Positions 16,518 to 25,779 of a DNA stretch of 39,335 nucleotides are shown one piece after another (position 1 is the stretch's first letter; the number at the start of each line of letters is the position of its first letter). The stretch lies in NCBI RefSeq assembly GCF_000341225.1, contig NZ_ANAC01000033.1, positions 1 to 39,335 of the forward strand, given 5' to 3'. Under the pieces are notes generated by a model that was not told where the DNA came from, did not search any database, and saw only the letters and a program-made list of their open reading frames with translations. A program made the translations under genes and the position numbers. Origin of the DNA: Nocardiopsis alba DSM 43377 (GTDB lineage Bacteria > Actinomycetota > Actinomycetes > Streptosporangiales > Streptosporangiaceae).

Positions 16518-17714
16518 TCAGTCTCCGTAGGGCGGCCGAGGCAGTCGCAGCAGCTCCACGTCCTCGCCCGGCCCCTCCGGCGGAACGACCGCGTAGGCCT
16601 CCGCCAGGGCGGCGCCCCACAGGCTCGCGGGACGGTCGTGACCCACCGGCACCGCCCCCTCCGGCCCCAGACGCACCGCGACCAGCGAGGTCCGGCCCGG
16701 TCTCCCCCGCACCTCGCCGACCAAAGGTCTCCGGCCCGCGCCGGCGGTCGGTTCCGTACGGCCGAGCATCCCGGACAGCAACGGCACCAGCAGGGTCAAC
16801 GAGGCCACCAGCGCCGCGTTCGGGTTACCCGGTAGCCCCACGAACACGGTCTCGTCCGAGTGCGCCAACAGCTGCGGATGTCCGGGGCGACAGTCCACCC
16901 CGTCGACCACCACCTCGGCGCCCGCCTCCCGCAGGACCGTGCGCAGATGATCGGCCGGCCCCTTCGATGAGGATCCGCACACCACCACCACGTCGGCCTC
17001 GGCGTCGGCCAGGGCCGCGCCCAGCTCTTCGCGCCCGTCGCCCAGGTGGCGCGTCCGTACGGCGCTCCCACCGGCCCAGGCCACCACCCCGTCCAGCATC
17101 GGGCCGATCGCGTCCCGGACCACCCCCGCCCCGGGCAGCCCCTCGACGGCGATCTCGTCCCCGGTGACCAGCACCTCGACCCGGGGAGTCCGCACTCGCA
17201 ACAGGTCGTGTCCGAGCGCCGCCGCCAACCCCAGGACCGCCGGGGTCACCTCCGTCCCCGCGGGTAGCACCGACTCCCCCGGGGCGATCTCCTCGCCGCT
17301 CCAGCGCACGTGCCGGCCCCGCTCCACTTCGCCGTGGATCCGGTCCTTCACGACCGTGGCCGCCTCGTAGGGCAGGACGGCCTCGGTTCCCTTGGGCACC
17401 AGCGCCCCCGTGGCGATCTCCACCGCCTCGCCCTCGGCCAGGCAGACCTCCGAGACCGGAACACCCGCCAACCGCACCCCCACCGGACGCCAGGGCCCCA
17501 TGCCGCGGACCGCGTAACCGTCCATCGCCGATGCGTCGAAGGAGGGCGATCCCACCAGTGCCCTCAGATCGTCCGCCAGCCGCCCGCCCAGCGCCGAGGC
17601 CGACGGAAGCACCCCGATCGGACACCCCCACCGCTCCCCCAGCCCTCGGGCCAGCTCACGCGCCCGATCCCAGGGGGTGGAACCCCGATGGCCACCGCAC
17701 TCCGCCACGACCAT
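16518..17714 (-). CDS. moeA: MoeA-like molybdopterin molybdotransferase
   Basis: This 398-residue protein starts at the ATG at 17714; the open frame runs to 18059 through tRNA genes, so that extension is false. MoeA features: FDASAMDGYAVR (59-70), LVTGDEI (182-188), and VGLPGNPNAALVASL (292-306) of the molybdopterin-binding domain, then a short C-terminal beta domain. It would insert molybdate into adenylylated molybdopterin in molybdenum cofactor synthesis. One oddity is that the usual GGVSxGxxD loop reads CGSSSKGPADH (246-256), so glycines and aspartate are shifted. It may be a divergent or specialised paralogue. No other cofactor gene is adjacent. Confidence 0.82.
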   Translation of the reverse strand: MVVAECGGHRGSTPWDRARELARGLGERWGCPIGVLPSASALGGRLADDLRALVGSPSFDASAMDGYAVRGMGPWRPVGVRLAGVPVSEVCLAEGEAVEIATGALVPKGTEAVLPYEAATVVKDRIHGEVERGRHVRWSGEEIAPGESVLPAGTEVTPAVLGLAAALGHDLLRVRTPRVEVLVTGDEIAVEGLPGAGVVRDAIGPMLDGVVAWAGGSAVRTRHLGDGREELGAALADAEADVVVVCGSSSKGPADHLRTVLREAGAEVVVDGVDCRPGHPQLLAHSDETVFVGLPGNPNAALVASLTLLVPLLSGMLGRTEPTAGAGRRPLVGEVRGRPGRTSLVAVRLGPEGAVPVGHDRPASLWGAALAEAYAVVPPEGPGEDVELLRLPRPPYGD

Positions 17715-17909
17715 GCCCTTTCTTCGCCGCCAGGGCGCGTCCCCGACCGATTCGACGCGCCCGAGGCGGACGCTACCGGGCGCGCGGGGCACCGTCGCCG
17801 ACCGCCGCACCCGCCCCTCGAACTCCGATTTGCCGTCTGTCGAATCTCCGCTAAAGTCTTTACCAGCAGCAAGGCGCGGCCCACGGAAACGGGGGCGGCC
17901 CGGCAGCAA

Positions 17910-17982
17910 GCGGACGTGGCTCAGCTGGTAGAGCATCACCTTGCCAAGGTGAGGGTCGCGGGTTCGAATCCCGTCGTCCGCT
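17910..17982 (+). tRNA. tRNA-Gly(GCC)
   Basis: The cloverleaf folds fully: acceptor GCGGACG (17910-17916) pairs with CGTCCGC (17975-17981), discriminator U; D arm GCTC/GAGC; anticodon GCC at 17943-17945 in loop TTGCCAA; T loop TTCGAAT. CCA is not encoded. Confidence 0.97.
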
Positions 17983-18023
17983 CGGAGGAGACATACGGGT
18001 GAGCGATCACCCGGCGTGTACTC

Positions 18024-18094
18024 GGTGGAGTGGCCGAGAGGCGAGGCAGCGGCCTGCAAAGCCGTCTACACGGGTTCGAATCCCGTCTCCACCT
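18024..18094 (+). tRNA. tRNA-Cys(GCA)
   Basis: Acceptor GGTGGAG (18024-18030) pairs with CTCCACC (18087-18093), discriminator U as usual for cysteine. The anticodon GCA is at 18056-18058 in loop CTGCAAA, and the T loop is TTCGAAT. The D arm is short. CCA is not encoded. It follows tRNA-Gly by about 40 bp. Confidence 0.96.
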
Positions 18095-18107
18095 CGAGCA
18101 GTATCCG

Positions 18108-18181
18108 GGGCGATTAGCTCAGTTGGCTAGAGCACTACCTCGACACGGTAGGGGTCACAGGTTCGAGTCCTGTATCGCCCA
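18108..18181 (+). tRNA. tRNA-Val(GAC)
   Basis: Acceptor GGGCGAT (18108-18114) pairs with ATCGCCC (18174-18180), discriminator A. The anticodon GAC is at 18142-18144 in loop TCGACAC, and the T loop is TTCGAGT. CCA is not encoded. It is the last of three tRNAs and is followed at once by a strong hairpin. Confidence 0.97.
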
Positions 18182-18220
18182 CCCCGGACTAAGGCCGGAA
18201 TCCACAAGGATTCCGGCCTT
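18177..18220 (+). repeat. 44-bp direct repeat, left copy
   Basis: This segment matches 28518-28561 at 42 of 44 positions in the same orientation. It covers the last five bases of tRNA-Val and most of the terminator hairpin. The two copies bracket the CRISPR-Cas segment. Confidence 0.75.
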
Positions 18221-18224
18221 AGTC
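18187..18224 (+). terminator. tRNA operon terminator
   Basis: A 17-bp perfect stem (18187-18203 with 18208-18224, loop ACAA) follows tRNA-Val directly, with GTTTCC after it. Confidence 0.85.
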
Positions 18225-18465
18225 GTTTCCCCGCCCCCGTGACGCACGCCCCACCGACCCCACGGGCAGCGCGTTTCCACGAGCACTCACGGACGCCCCT
18301 TCCCGCGAGGCGTCCGACTCATCATCGAGAGCGGAGACTTCTACGCGAGGCGCTGCGCTTCGACTTCGACCAACGACGGCTGGTGCACGCCTCCTCCGAA
18401 CGAAGGCATGAAGGGGGCCATGATCAGCCAACTCGACCACCCCATGTGAAGTAGCGTTCAGACCA
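18225..18465. other. Non-coding stretch after the tRNA terminator
   Basis: About 240 bp separate the tRNA terminator from the P-loop kinase gene. Open frames here are short and show no family signal. I see no repeat or other element beyond the terminator. Confidence 0.3.
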
Positions 18466-18984
18466 ATGAGGATCGCGATCATCGGCTGCGGCGGAAGTGG
18501 CAAGACCACCCTCGGACGGCGGCTCGCAACCGCCCTCGACGCTCCGCTCACCCATCTGGATGTCCTGTACTACGACGACGAGTGGAACACCCTGCCCAAG
18601 GACGAGTTCGCCGCCGTACAGGAAGAGCTGGTCGCCCAGGAGCGCTGGATCATCGACGGCAACTTCGCGTCCACCCTGCCGATCAGGCTCCAACGCGCCA
18701 CCACGGTGATCTTCCTCGATCTCCATCCCCTGACCTGCCTGGCCGGTATCGCCCGACGACGCATCAAGCACGGCGGAGGACAGAACGACGCGACCGGGGT
18801 CTACGACCGCATCCACTGGGGGTTCATCAAGTACGTGTGGGGCTACCGCACAACGATGGGGCCGCGGGTCCGCAGCCTCATCCTCGAACACGGAAGCCAC
18901 GCGGACGTGCACATCGTCCGTTCACGCCGAGCCGCCGACCGGCTGGTCGAACAGATCATCCGTACCGCGGGCGGCGAGAACTGA
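18466..18984 (+). CDS. Adenylate kinase-like P-loop protein
   Basis: This 172-residue protein is a P-loop NTPase of the DNA-topology-modulation (FlaR-like)/adenylate kinase-like group. Walker A is IIGCGGSGKTTLGRRLA (5-21). HLDVLYYDDEWN follows, and the core segment RWIIDGNFASTLPIRL (about 64-79) corresponds to the substrate-binding WvidGny region of this group. VIFLDLHPLTCLAGIARRR is the Walker B-like strand and adjoining helix. It probably phosphorylates a nucleotide or small molecule; the substrate is not known. The ribosome site is weak. It lies alone between the tRNA terminator and CRISPR array 1, inside the segment bounded by the 44-bp repeats. Confidence 0.8.
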   Translation: MRIAIIGCGGSGKTTLGRRLATALDAPLTHLDVLYYDDEWNTLPKDEFAAVQEELVAQERWIIDGNFASTLPIRLQRATTVIFLDLHPLTCLAGIARRRIKHGGGQNDATGVYDRIHWGFIKYVWGYRTTMGPRVRSLILEHGSHADVHIVRSRRAADRLVEQIIRTAGGEN

Positions 18985-19349
18985 TCGACGGGGAGGCCGG
19001 CCGCGCCTCCCACTGAACACCCGTTCCTCGATCCCACGCGCATCCGCGGCGACCTGTACGCCCGGCCGGAGAAGTCGGCCTCACGCACCGGCTCCCTCAA
19101 AGCAGCACGTGTCCGTGGCACACCGCTCCTAGGGACGCTCAGCCGAGTGGTGGGGCGGATCTCCATGGATACCGGCCACCAGAGCACGGAGCGCACACCT
19201 CTGAGCGCAGCCACCTACGCCGGACACGACACCTGCACCTAGGCACACGGCCCGGGCCCGACATCGGCAGGTCCGCTCCCCCACACCCCCTCAGCCACGG
19301 TCGCCGATCCCCCCGAAGAGGAGATCGGCGACCGTCCATCCCCACCACA
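18985..19349. other. Gene-free stretch with a possible degraded coding remnant
   Basis: No intact gene is seen in these 365 bp. From about 19012 to 19129 the plus strand reads FLDPTRIRGDLYARPEKSAS and continues SRTGSLKAARVRGTPLL. This looks like the N-terminus of an actinobacterial SAM-methyltransferase-type protein, but it has no start codon and is followed by stops. The rest lacks recognisable signal. Confidence 0.25.
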
Positions 19350-20109
19350 CCTTCAACGTGGACAGCACCTTGAGCGCCGTTGAAACCACAGAATCCCGCT
19401 TGAGAAAACGCACCGGTTTCATCTGCTTCAACATGGACGCCCTGATCGGAGGCGTTGAGACAGGCACCACTGCTCCTATGTGGTCGCGTCGGTCCTTCAA
19501 CGTAGACGTCCCAAACAGGGACGTTGAAACGCGGATGGCGTCCGCAGAAGCGGGGTTGTCACCGGCCCTTCAACGTAGACGTCCCGAGCAGGGACGTTGA
19601 GACCTCCACCATCTGGTGCACGTAGTCGATCGTCGCGGCCCTTCAACGTAGACGTCCCCGAACAGGGACGTTGAGACCCCGGGCGAGCAGGGGACCCTGT
19701 CCAGTCATCCAGCCTTCAATGTAGACGTCCCGAACAGGGACGTTGAGACGGCACCCAACCGGCTCCGGTGGCCCGCCGCCACCACCTTCAACGTAGACGT
19801 CCCGAACAGGGACGTTGAGACACGGATCCGTTCAGGGCGCGTCGCTCGGCGTGGGGCCTTCAACGTAGACGTCCCGAGCAGGGACGTTGAGACGGTCATG
19901 GCGGCGTTGCTGGAGCGTTGGGCCAAGCCTTCAACGTAGACGTCCCGAGCAGGGACGTTGAGACCCGGGTGTAGCGGACGCCGTGGGCGTCCAGGATGTC
20001 CCTTCAACGTAGACGTCCCGAGCAGGGACGTTGAGACCGGGTGACGCGGGCACGCACCCGCGCCCAGGAGGACCTTCAACGTAGACGTCCCGAGCAGGGA
20101 CGTTGAGAC
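19350..20109 (-). CRISPR. CRISPR array 1: 11 repeats, 10 spacers
   Basis: Repeats are 37 nt. Read on the minus strand they begin GTCTCAACG, carry a 7-bp stem (ACGTCCC / GGGACGT, loop usually TGCTC or TGTTC) and end CGTTGAAGG. Repeat starts on the plus strand are 19350, 19425, 19494, 19567, 19640, 19713, 19785, 19857, 19928, 20001 and 20073. Spacers are 32-38 nt, mostly 35-36. The two leftmost repeats (to 19461) are strongly diverged, the third mildly, and the fifth has an extra C. Degeneration at the left and a leader box at the right (20173-20205) show the array is transcribed on the minus strand, in the same direction as and just downstream of the cas genes. Confidence 0.97.
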
Positions 20110-20172
20110 AGCGCGTGAACAGGCAGAACCCTCTGGAAGAGCCAGGGAAACTCTCGCCCCAGGCCACATTCT

Positions 20173-20205
20173 GGGTGTTTTGTGGGGTTTTGTACTTGGG
20201 AACCT
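20173..20205 (-). promoter_or_regulatory. Leader box of CRISPR array 1
   Basis: On the minus strand this reads AGGTTCCCAAGTACAAAACC then CCACAAAACACCC. It matches the box before array 2 closely (AGGTTCCCAAG-A-AAAACC-ACAAAA--CCC). It ends 63 bp before the first repeat, against 62 bp for array 2. It probably contains or adjoins the array promoter or integration signal. Confidence 0.7.
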
Positions 20206-20239
20206 CCCGGGGATATGGCGGGCACTTGGGGTTCGCGTT

Positions 20240-23200
20240 TCAGAACAGGTCGATCGGCATCGGTGTGAGCACGCCCGCGGATTTGCCGCCCGGGATGGGA
20301 CGACGGTGCGCGGCCGCGACGGTGAGCACTCCCAGCGGGGCCAGGCCTTTCCGCTCCAGACGAGGTGTCGGCTGATCAGCAGGCTGAGGCTCCAGGTTCG
20401 GGTGGGTGAGCAGGGTTTGGACGCCGTCCAGGTCCAAGGGGTGCTTCCACACGGGCCAGAGCATGATGCGTTGCCGGTTATGGCGGTACCACAGGCCTGA
20501 GCGCAAGTGTCTGCCATCACCGGAGAGCGGCAGCAGTGGTAGGGCTTGGGTGGCCAGCCAGGTCGCGCCGGGTACACCGTTGGGGGTGGAGGCGCCGGTG
20601 GTGGTGTCGACCGCTGTGCGGATGGCTCGGTGGTCGAGGTTCTCCCCGGTGCATCCGTCCAGACGTTGCCATCCGGTGAGTGCCTGGTGCAGGACTGCGG
20701 GGTCTTTGAGGACCAGTTCCAGGGGTTTGGAGAAGAAGGTGGCGGCTTTTTGTCCGCCTGCCGGGGCCATGAAGGGCGTGAGTGCGACGCGCCCGTCCTT
20801 GTCGGTGGCCAGGTCGGTGACGATGGTGTGCAACCAGGCCGGGGCGTGTTCGCCGCCTAGTTGATGGGTCCGTTCTCGTAGCTCCTGTAGGTGGTGGCGG
20901 GGCACCCGCAGAGGGTCTTTGCCGACACCGATCTGGGGTGGCCAGGCCGCCTGCACCTGTGGGAGAGCCCCTCCCGTGGGGATGTCCTGGACGATGCGGT
21001 GCAGAGCGGCGCTGATCTGTTCCACGTCGCCGAGGGGGCTGGTGATCTGCGCGGTGGCCAAGAACGGGTCGAAGGAGAGCCGCACTCGACCTGGGCCGAG
21101 GTGTTGGTGGAGTAGGCGCAGCACGCCCAGGCCGGTGAGAAAGCCCAAGGGGTCGCGTCCGTCCAGGGCCGGCAGCGCCACCGTGTGTACCTCGGCCGCT
21201 GTGGCGGCGGGGGTGGGGTGCTGGTGTGGCCGGGGTGGGGTGTGCGTTGTGGTGGTGACCGGCCGTCCGGCCGAGCACCACATGTCGGCCATGCGCACCA
21301 CCGCTTCCAGCAGGGTCAGCTTCCACCGGCCATGCGTGTGGTTGAGGCGGGCGAACCGGGCCGGAGAGCTCCAGTCCAGCAGGTCCGCGGTGTCCACCGT
21401 GGTGTCGGTTCCCGGGATCGGTACCTGGACCGGTGCGGGGTCGGGTACCGGTGGCAGCAGGGGGCGGGAGCGGCCGTGGTGGGAGGCCACCAGGTGCAGC
21501 ACCAGGTCCCGTACCTGTTCGTCGAGGCCGTGGGAGTCCAGGTGGTGTTGGGCGATGCGGGCGGAGAGCCCTTCATGGCGGGTGCCGGGCGGGTAGCCCG
21601 AGGCGTGCAGTGCCTGCTCGCGTGCGGTCGGGTCGGTCGGGGCCTGGAGTGACTTGGCGAGCACCTGCCCCTCCTGTATCTGGGCGGCGGTCAGGGGGAG
21701 GCCTCCGCGCAGGATCGTTTGGAAGCGGGGGTCGCGTTTGCCCTCGTCGTGGTACAGGCCCGCCAGGTAGACGGCGTGCACCTCGGTCTCGGTCAGGCCG
21801 ATGTTGCGGGCGAAGGCCGCGGCTTGGCGGGCGACCTGGTCCTGGTGGTCGTCCAACCACACCGGTTCGGGTTCGTTGGTGGTGGAGGCCGACGCCTCGT
21901 CGGTGTCTCCGCCCCGCAGTACCCTGCGTGCGGCCAGCACGATTCTTCCTCGCAGCGACTCCTGTTCCGCCTCGCTCCCGGTGTCGGCGGAGGTGCGGGG
22001 CTCTGTGTCCTCTGCGGGCAGGATCTTCACGCGCAGGCTGTGGCTCTCGGCGGCGTGGGCGAGCCGGGTCAGGTTCGTGGCCAGCGGATGCCGTAGGTGT
22101 TGCTCTTGGATGAGCGTGTCGACCTTTTTCAGGGCCGCGCGGTAGTCGCCTGGTTCGGGGGCGCGGCCCCTCTCTTCGGAGGCGTCCTGGACCGCGAGCA
22201 GCTCTTGGAGTGCTTGCCGGAGGGCCTGTGCGGGTGCGCCGGCATCGTTCGCATCGACCAGGCCCGAGGTGTGGATCAGGCGCTGGTCCAGGCGCACGGT
22301 GGGGAAGCCGCGGCGTGAGGCCAGGTCGGCGACGTCCACGACGGGTCCGGTGTGCTGCTGGGGTGCCCATCCGTAGCGGTCGCATCCGCCGAAGGCGCTG
22401 GGCAGGATGAGGGTGTCTCCCGGGCGGACCTGGTTCAGCGTGATGCGTTCCAGGTCGCGGTGGCCGCGGTAGCGCAGCACGTACTCCTGCTCGGCCGTCT
22501 CCTCCACATCCTGGGGGGCGGGGGCCGTTTCGAGGTCGGCGATCTGGCCGGCCGCCTCGTGGTGGCGGTTGCGCCAACGGCGCAGGGCCGTCAGGGAGAC
22601 CTGGAGTTGTTCGTCGCTGCTGGGCGGTACCAGCCGCAGCCGCTCGACCACTGTCTGGGAGATCTTTCCGGTCTTGTCCAGGCAGGTGTCGGGGTGGATG
22701 TCCTTGCGCCAGAGCACGGTGACGTCGGGGTCGCGGGTGTCGAGTCCGTGCAGGAACGGTGCCACGGGTGGGTCGGTCACGGGGGTGGGGCTGGTGTGTT
22801 CCCAGGACCGCAGCACCCCCGGGTGCATCACCGGGGGCGCTTGGGCCTGTTCACGCATAGCGGCCCGCTCCTCCTCGCCGGCTTGGGCGAGCAGCGCGGT
22901 GAGGGCGGTGGGTGAGACCTCGACCCCGGTGCCCAGCTCCTCCACGACGCAGGCCCGCTTGGGCTGGGTGGCCAGCGGTGGGCACAGGCGGGACAACAAG
23001 CGCCAGGTGCCCTGGCGGGCGCTCCCGTAGACGGGGTCCTCGTCTTCCACGGAAGGGTCGTGAACGATGACCGCGGGTGCCCGCCAGCCCCGCCCGTCAC
23101 CAGTGGCGGGGGCTTCGCGGGTTTCGGGAGTGCGGGCCAGTCGCCCCAGGCGTTGGATGAGGGCGGTCATGGACGCCGACTCGCTCACCAGCGCATCGGC

Positions 23201-24337
23201 GTCGATGTTGGCGCCCACCTCCACCGTCTGGGTGGCGACCACGTACAACGGCTCGCTCTCGCGGCCGTGTTCGCGTTTGACCTGGATGCGGTCGTAGAAG
23301 GTGTCCATGAGGCGTTGCCGGTCCACGGGGCGGCTGCGTCCGATCAACAACACCCTCTGCTCAGGTGCGATCTGTGCCTGGGCCAGAGTGGTGAAGACCG
23401 CTCGGGCCCGGGCGACGGTGTTGCACACGACCAGCACCACCGGGCCGGCCATGGGCTGCGCCTCGGCCAGGGCTTGGGCCCAGGCGGCGAGCTGGGCGGT
23501 GATGACCTGTGAGGCGTTCTTCTTGGTGACCTTCTCGGGTTCGACCAGGTGCATCCACCTCGGCGAGGTCAACCGGCGCGACGCCACAGGGTGGGCATGA
23601 TCGGCTTCCCCGATGGAGTGGGTCCGGCGGGCGGCACCGTCTTTGACGGTGGCCGACATCTGCACCACGCGCGGCCGAGCGAGCCGGTGCTCGGGTTGGT
23701 CGGCGATGGCGGCGTCGATGCTGGTGAGCATGGCCTGGGCCAGGTGGGCCTCATCGACCAGGATGAGACTGTCGGTGCCCACCAGGGCCGCGTCGATGGG
23801 GCGCAGCCGGTCAGAGACACCGTAGCCACGCAGAAACAGGCGGGAGCCGATCTGGTCGACGGTCCCCACCACCAGGGCGTGGCGGTCGGGGCGTTGGATC
23901 CACTGCCAGGACCAGGTGGTGCCGCCCCGCATCCGTGTGACCTCCACGACCGGGCCCTGGTCCTCGGGCTGGCGCAACCGGTCGGCGATCGCCGCCAGTA
24001 CGGCGAGGTCGGCGGCGGTGCGGTCGGTGCTCGGTGGTGTGTGTCCGTTGAGCAGGTCGGCGATCACGTTGGCGTGTTCAAAGGCCTCATCCACCACCAG
24101 GCGGCGGTCGACGATGAAGAACACGCGGCGGCGCCGATCGGCCGCTCCGGCCGCGGCGGTGTACAGGGCGATGTCGAGCAGGCTGGTCTTGCCCAGCCCG
24201 GTGGGCACGTCCACGGCCTCGGGCCAGTCCTCACCGGCCAGGAGCCGATCGGCCAGCGCCGCCTGCCAGGGGAAGGGGTCGTGGCCGTGCACGGCCTTGA
24301 AGAACTCGGTGAACGTGGGCAGTTCAGCCGGTGACAT
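20240..24337 (-). CDS. cas3: Type I-G Cas3 helicase-HD nuclease with C-terminal extension domain
   Basis: This 1365-residue protein starts at the ATG at 24337 with GGAGGAGGTCGCCG before it (the open frame runs to 24484 inside csb2). The helicase comes first: Walker A PTGLGKTS (45-52), VDEAH (194-198), SAT (228-230), VVATQTVEVGANID (366-379) and motif VI QRLGRLAR (395-402). The HD nuclease follows, the order expected for type I-G: H831, the HD pair at 863-864 in LYHDEGK, H921, HH at 952-953 and the last D near 1018. From about 1053 a third domain begins ALPALDGRDPLGFLTGLGVL. This matches the Cas3-extension family and resembles the start of Csx17/Cas8-type large subunits. It unwinds and degrades target DNA recruited by the Csb1/Csb2 complex. 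It overlaps csb2 by 14 bp. Confidence 0.92.
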   Translation of the reverse strand: MSPAELPTFTEFFKAVHGHDPFPWQAALADRLLAGEDWPEAVDVPTGLGKTSLLDIALYTAAAGAADRRRRVFFIVDRRLVVDEAFEHANVIADLLNGHTPPSTDRTAADLAVLAAIADRLRQPEDQGPVVEVTRMRGGTTWSWQWIQRPDRHALVVGTVDQIGSRLFLRGYGVSDRLRPIDAALVGTDSLILVDEAHLAQAMLTSIDAAIADQPEHRLARPRVVQMSATVKDGAARRTHSIGEADHAHPVASRRLTSPRWMHLVEPEKVTKKNASQVITAQLAAWAQALAEAQPMAGPVVLVVCNTVARARAVFTTLAQAQIAPEQRVLLIGRSRPVDRQRLMDTFYDRIQVKREHGRESEPLYVVATQTVEVGANIDADALVSESASMTALIQRLGRLARTPETREAPATGDGRGWRAPAVIVHDPSVEDEDPVYGSARQGTWRLLSRLCPPLATQPKRACVVEELGTGVEVSPTALTALLAQAGEEERAAMREQAQAPPVMHPGVLRSWEHTSPTPVTDPPVAPFLHGLDTRDPDVTVLWRKDIHPDTCLDKTGKISQTVVERLRLVPPSSDEQLQVSLTALRRWRNRHHEAAGQIADLETAPAPQDVEETAEQEYVLRYRGHRDLERITLNQVRPGDTLILPSAFGGCDRYGWAPQQHTGPVVDVADLASRRGFPTVRLDQRLIHTSGLVDANDAGAPAQALRQALQELLAVQDASEERGRAPEPGDYRAALKKVDTLIQEQHLRHPLATNLTRLAHAAESHSLRVKILPAEDTEPRTSADTGSEAEQESLRGRIVLAARRVLRGGDTDEASASTTNEPEPVWLDDHQDQVARQAAAFARNIGLTETEVHAVYLAGLYHDEGKRDPRFQTILRGGLPLTAAQIQEGQVLAKSLQAPTDPTAREQALHASGYPPGTRHEGLSARIAQHHLDSHGLDEQVRDLVLHLVASHHGRSRPLLPPVPDPAPVQVPIPGTDTTVDTADLLDWSSPARFARLNHTHGRWKLTLLEAVVRMADMWCSAGRPVTTTTHTPPRPHQHPTPAATAAEVHTVALPALDGRDPLGFLTGLGVLRLLHQHLGPGRVRLSFDPFLATAQITSPLGDVEQISAALHRIVQDIPTGGALPQVQAAWPPQIGVGKDPLRVPRHHLQELRERTHQLGGEHAPAWLHTIVTDLATDKDGRVALTPFMAPAGGQKAATFFSKPLELVLKDPAVLHQALTGWQRLDGCTGENLDHRAIRTAVDTTTGASTPNGVPGATWLATQALPLLPLSGDGRHLRSGLWYRHNRQRIMLWPVWKHPLDLDGVQTLLTHPNLEPQPADQPTPRLERKGLAPLGVLTVAAAHRRPIPGGKSAGVLTPMPIDLF

Positions 24338-25775
24338 CGGCGACCTCCTCCGAGCGAGCACGGTCATCGACCGTGGTGCGGAGGCTGGCTGTGGGGTGGG
24401 GTTCGAACAACCCCAGGCCCAGGTAGCGCATGGATCCGACCAGCACGGGTCCCACGACGGGTTCGGGGAACTCGATGCGGGCATGCAGCACCCACCGCCG
24501 AGGCCGCCCCACAGGGTAGGTCCCCTTGCGGGGGCGCAGCATCGCCCCCGGTGTCAACGGGGCCTGGGAGACCTGCACGTGCGAGGGGGCGGGGTAGCCC
24601 GCGGTCACCACGGAGCGGGCGATGCTGTCGGTGGGGTCGCTGTTGCGGCGCACGAACCGGTCCAGCATCAGCGGGGTCGCGCTCACCCACACCCGCGAAC
24701 CCGTTCCGGGGGCACTCCAACGGGCCGGGTCCAACGCCTTGGTATTGGAGCCTTCCGTCTGCAAATGCAGGGGGAAAACGGGGCCGTAGCCGCGGTTGAG
24801 GTGGGTCAACGGCTCCTCCACCAGGGCCCGGTGCACCGCTTGGGCCGCCTCGGGGTCCACCTCGTGGGGCAGCACCACCGCCAGGCCGTGCAGGGCACCG
24901 CGAGCGTGCCGATGGCCGACCTCAGGCAGCCCGAGGAAGCCCACGTGGTGCCGGCGCGGATCGGTGTGCCCGGACACCTGTCCGGGGATGTTCTCGCCGA
25001 TCCGTGCCATCACCGTGTCGCGGAGCTTGTCGGTCAACGTCAACAGCTCACCGGAAGCGGGCAACACCACCTCGTTCCCGAAGGCGAACACCAGCATCGT
25101 CCCGAACGGGCCCCGCACCACCTCGGGCTCTTCCACCGCCGGGGCGTCAGGGGTGGCGTAGCCGATCGTGCGGCGCACGTCCCACGCGCTGTCCCCCTGG
25201 GTGAAGGCCCGGTCCAAAGCCTCCAGGTAGCCCGGGTAGGGCACGCCCAGCGCGGTCGTGGCCCGCTCGCCCAACGCCACGGGGGTGTAGACGGTCCATT
25301 CCGGCCGCGGGGCGGGGCTGGTGTGTACGCGGATGGCGACGGTGCTGGTGGACCGGCCCAGGTAGGGCACCTTCCACGCCAGCTCCGCCAACGCCTTCTC
25401 CACCTGCGCGGGTGGGTCGACCTCGGTCCACACGAACGCGAACTCGCCTGTGTCCGGGATGCCCGAGACCCGGGTGAGCGGGGCGGTGGTGCGCCCGGGC
25501 AGGGACTGGCTGCCGCCCTTGCCCGAGGTCTTGTTGGTCACCACATACCCGTCCGAACGAAACCGCGCCCGCTCGGGCAGGTTCCCCGCCCACACCTGGG
25601 GTGGTCCCTGGTTTTCCAACCAGACCAGGGCTTGGCGCTCCTCCTCGGTAGGGGCCGAGGCCACCAGTGCGCAGAACAGCCGGGAGGGGGCGGGGGGCCA
25701 TTCCACGTTCTCTCGCCACCCATCGGCGGCGTCATAGCGGCCCTGAAGGAGCCGCACGCTCATCACCAACGGCAT
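24324..25775 (-). CDS. csb2: Type I-G Csb2 (Cas5-Cas6 fusion, GSU0054 family)
   Basis: This 483-residue protein starts at the ATG at 25775, with GGGGGAG upstream inside the end of csb1; an internal ATG four codons later is possible. The N-terminal Cas5-like part has EWPPAPSRLFCALVAS (25-40) and VPYLGRSTS (136-144), both typical of the family. The C-terminal Cas6-like half has LPEVGHRHARGALHGLAV (283-300), whose HRH is the likely catalytic histidine region for crRNA cutting, and a glycine-rich MRYLGLGLFEP near the end. It should process repeats of both arrays and cap the complex at the crRNA 5' end. It sits 4 bp after csb1 and overlaps cas3. Confidence 0.92.
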   Translation of the reverse strand: MPLVMSVRLLQGRYDAADGWRENVEWPPAPSRLFCALVASAPTEEERQALVWLENQGPPQVWAGNLPERARFRSDGYVVTNKTSGKGGSQSLPGRTTAPLTRVSGIPDTGEFAFVWTEVDPPAQVEKALAELAWKVPYLGRSTSTVAIRVHTSPAPRPEWTVYTPVALGERATTALGVPYPGYLEALDRAFTQGDSAWDVRRTIGYATPDAPAVEEPEVVRGPFGTMLVFAFGNEVVLPASGELLTLTDKLRDTVMARIGENIPGQVSGHTDPRRHHVGFLGLPEVGHRHARGALHGLAVVLPHEVDPEAAQAVHRALVEEPLTHLNRGYGPVFPLHLQTEGSNTKALDPARWSAPGTGSRVWVSATPLMLDRFVRRNSDPTDSIARSVVTAGYPAPSHVQVSQAPLTPGAMLRPRKGTYPVGRPRRWVLHARIEFPEPVVGPVLVGSMRYLGLGLFEPHPTASLRTTVDDRARSEEVADVTG

Positions 25776-25779
25776 AGGG

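Noticed and set aside
17715..18059. N-terminal extension of the MoeA-like gene
   Set aside because: The longer frame crosses tRNA-Gly and part of tRNA-Cys; the ATG at 17714 fits the family length.
19705..20577. A 290-residue minus-strand open frame
   Set aside because: It runs through CRISPR repeats and encodes the repeat translated over and over; it is not a protein gene.
24338..24484. Longer start for cas3
   Set aside because: The extension lies inside csb2 coding sequence, and the ATG at 24337 has a near-ideal ribosome site.
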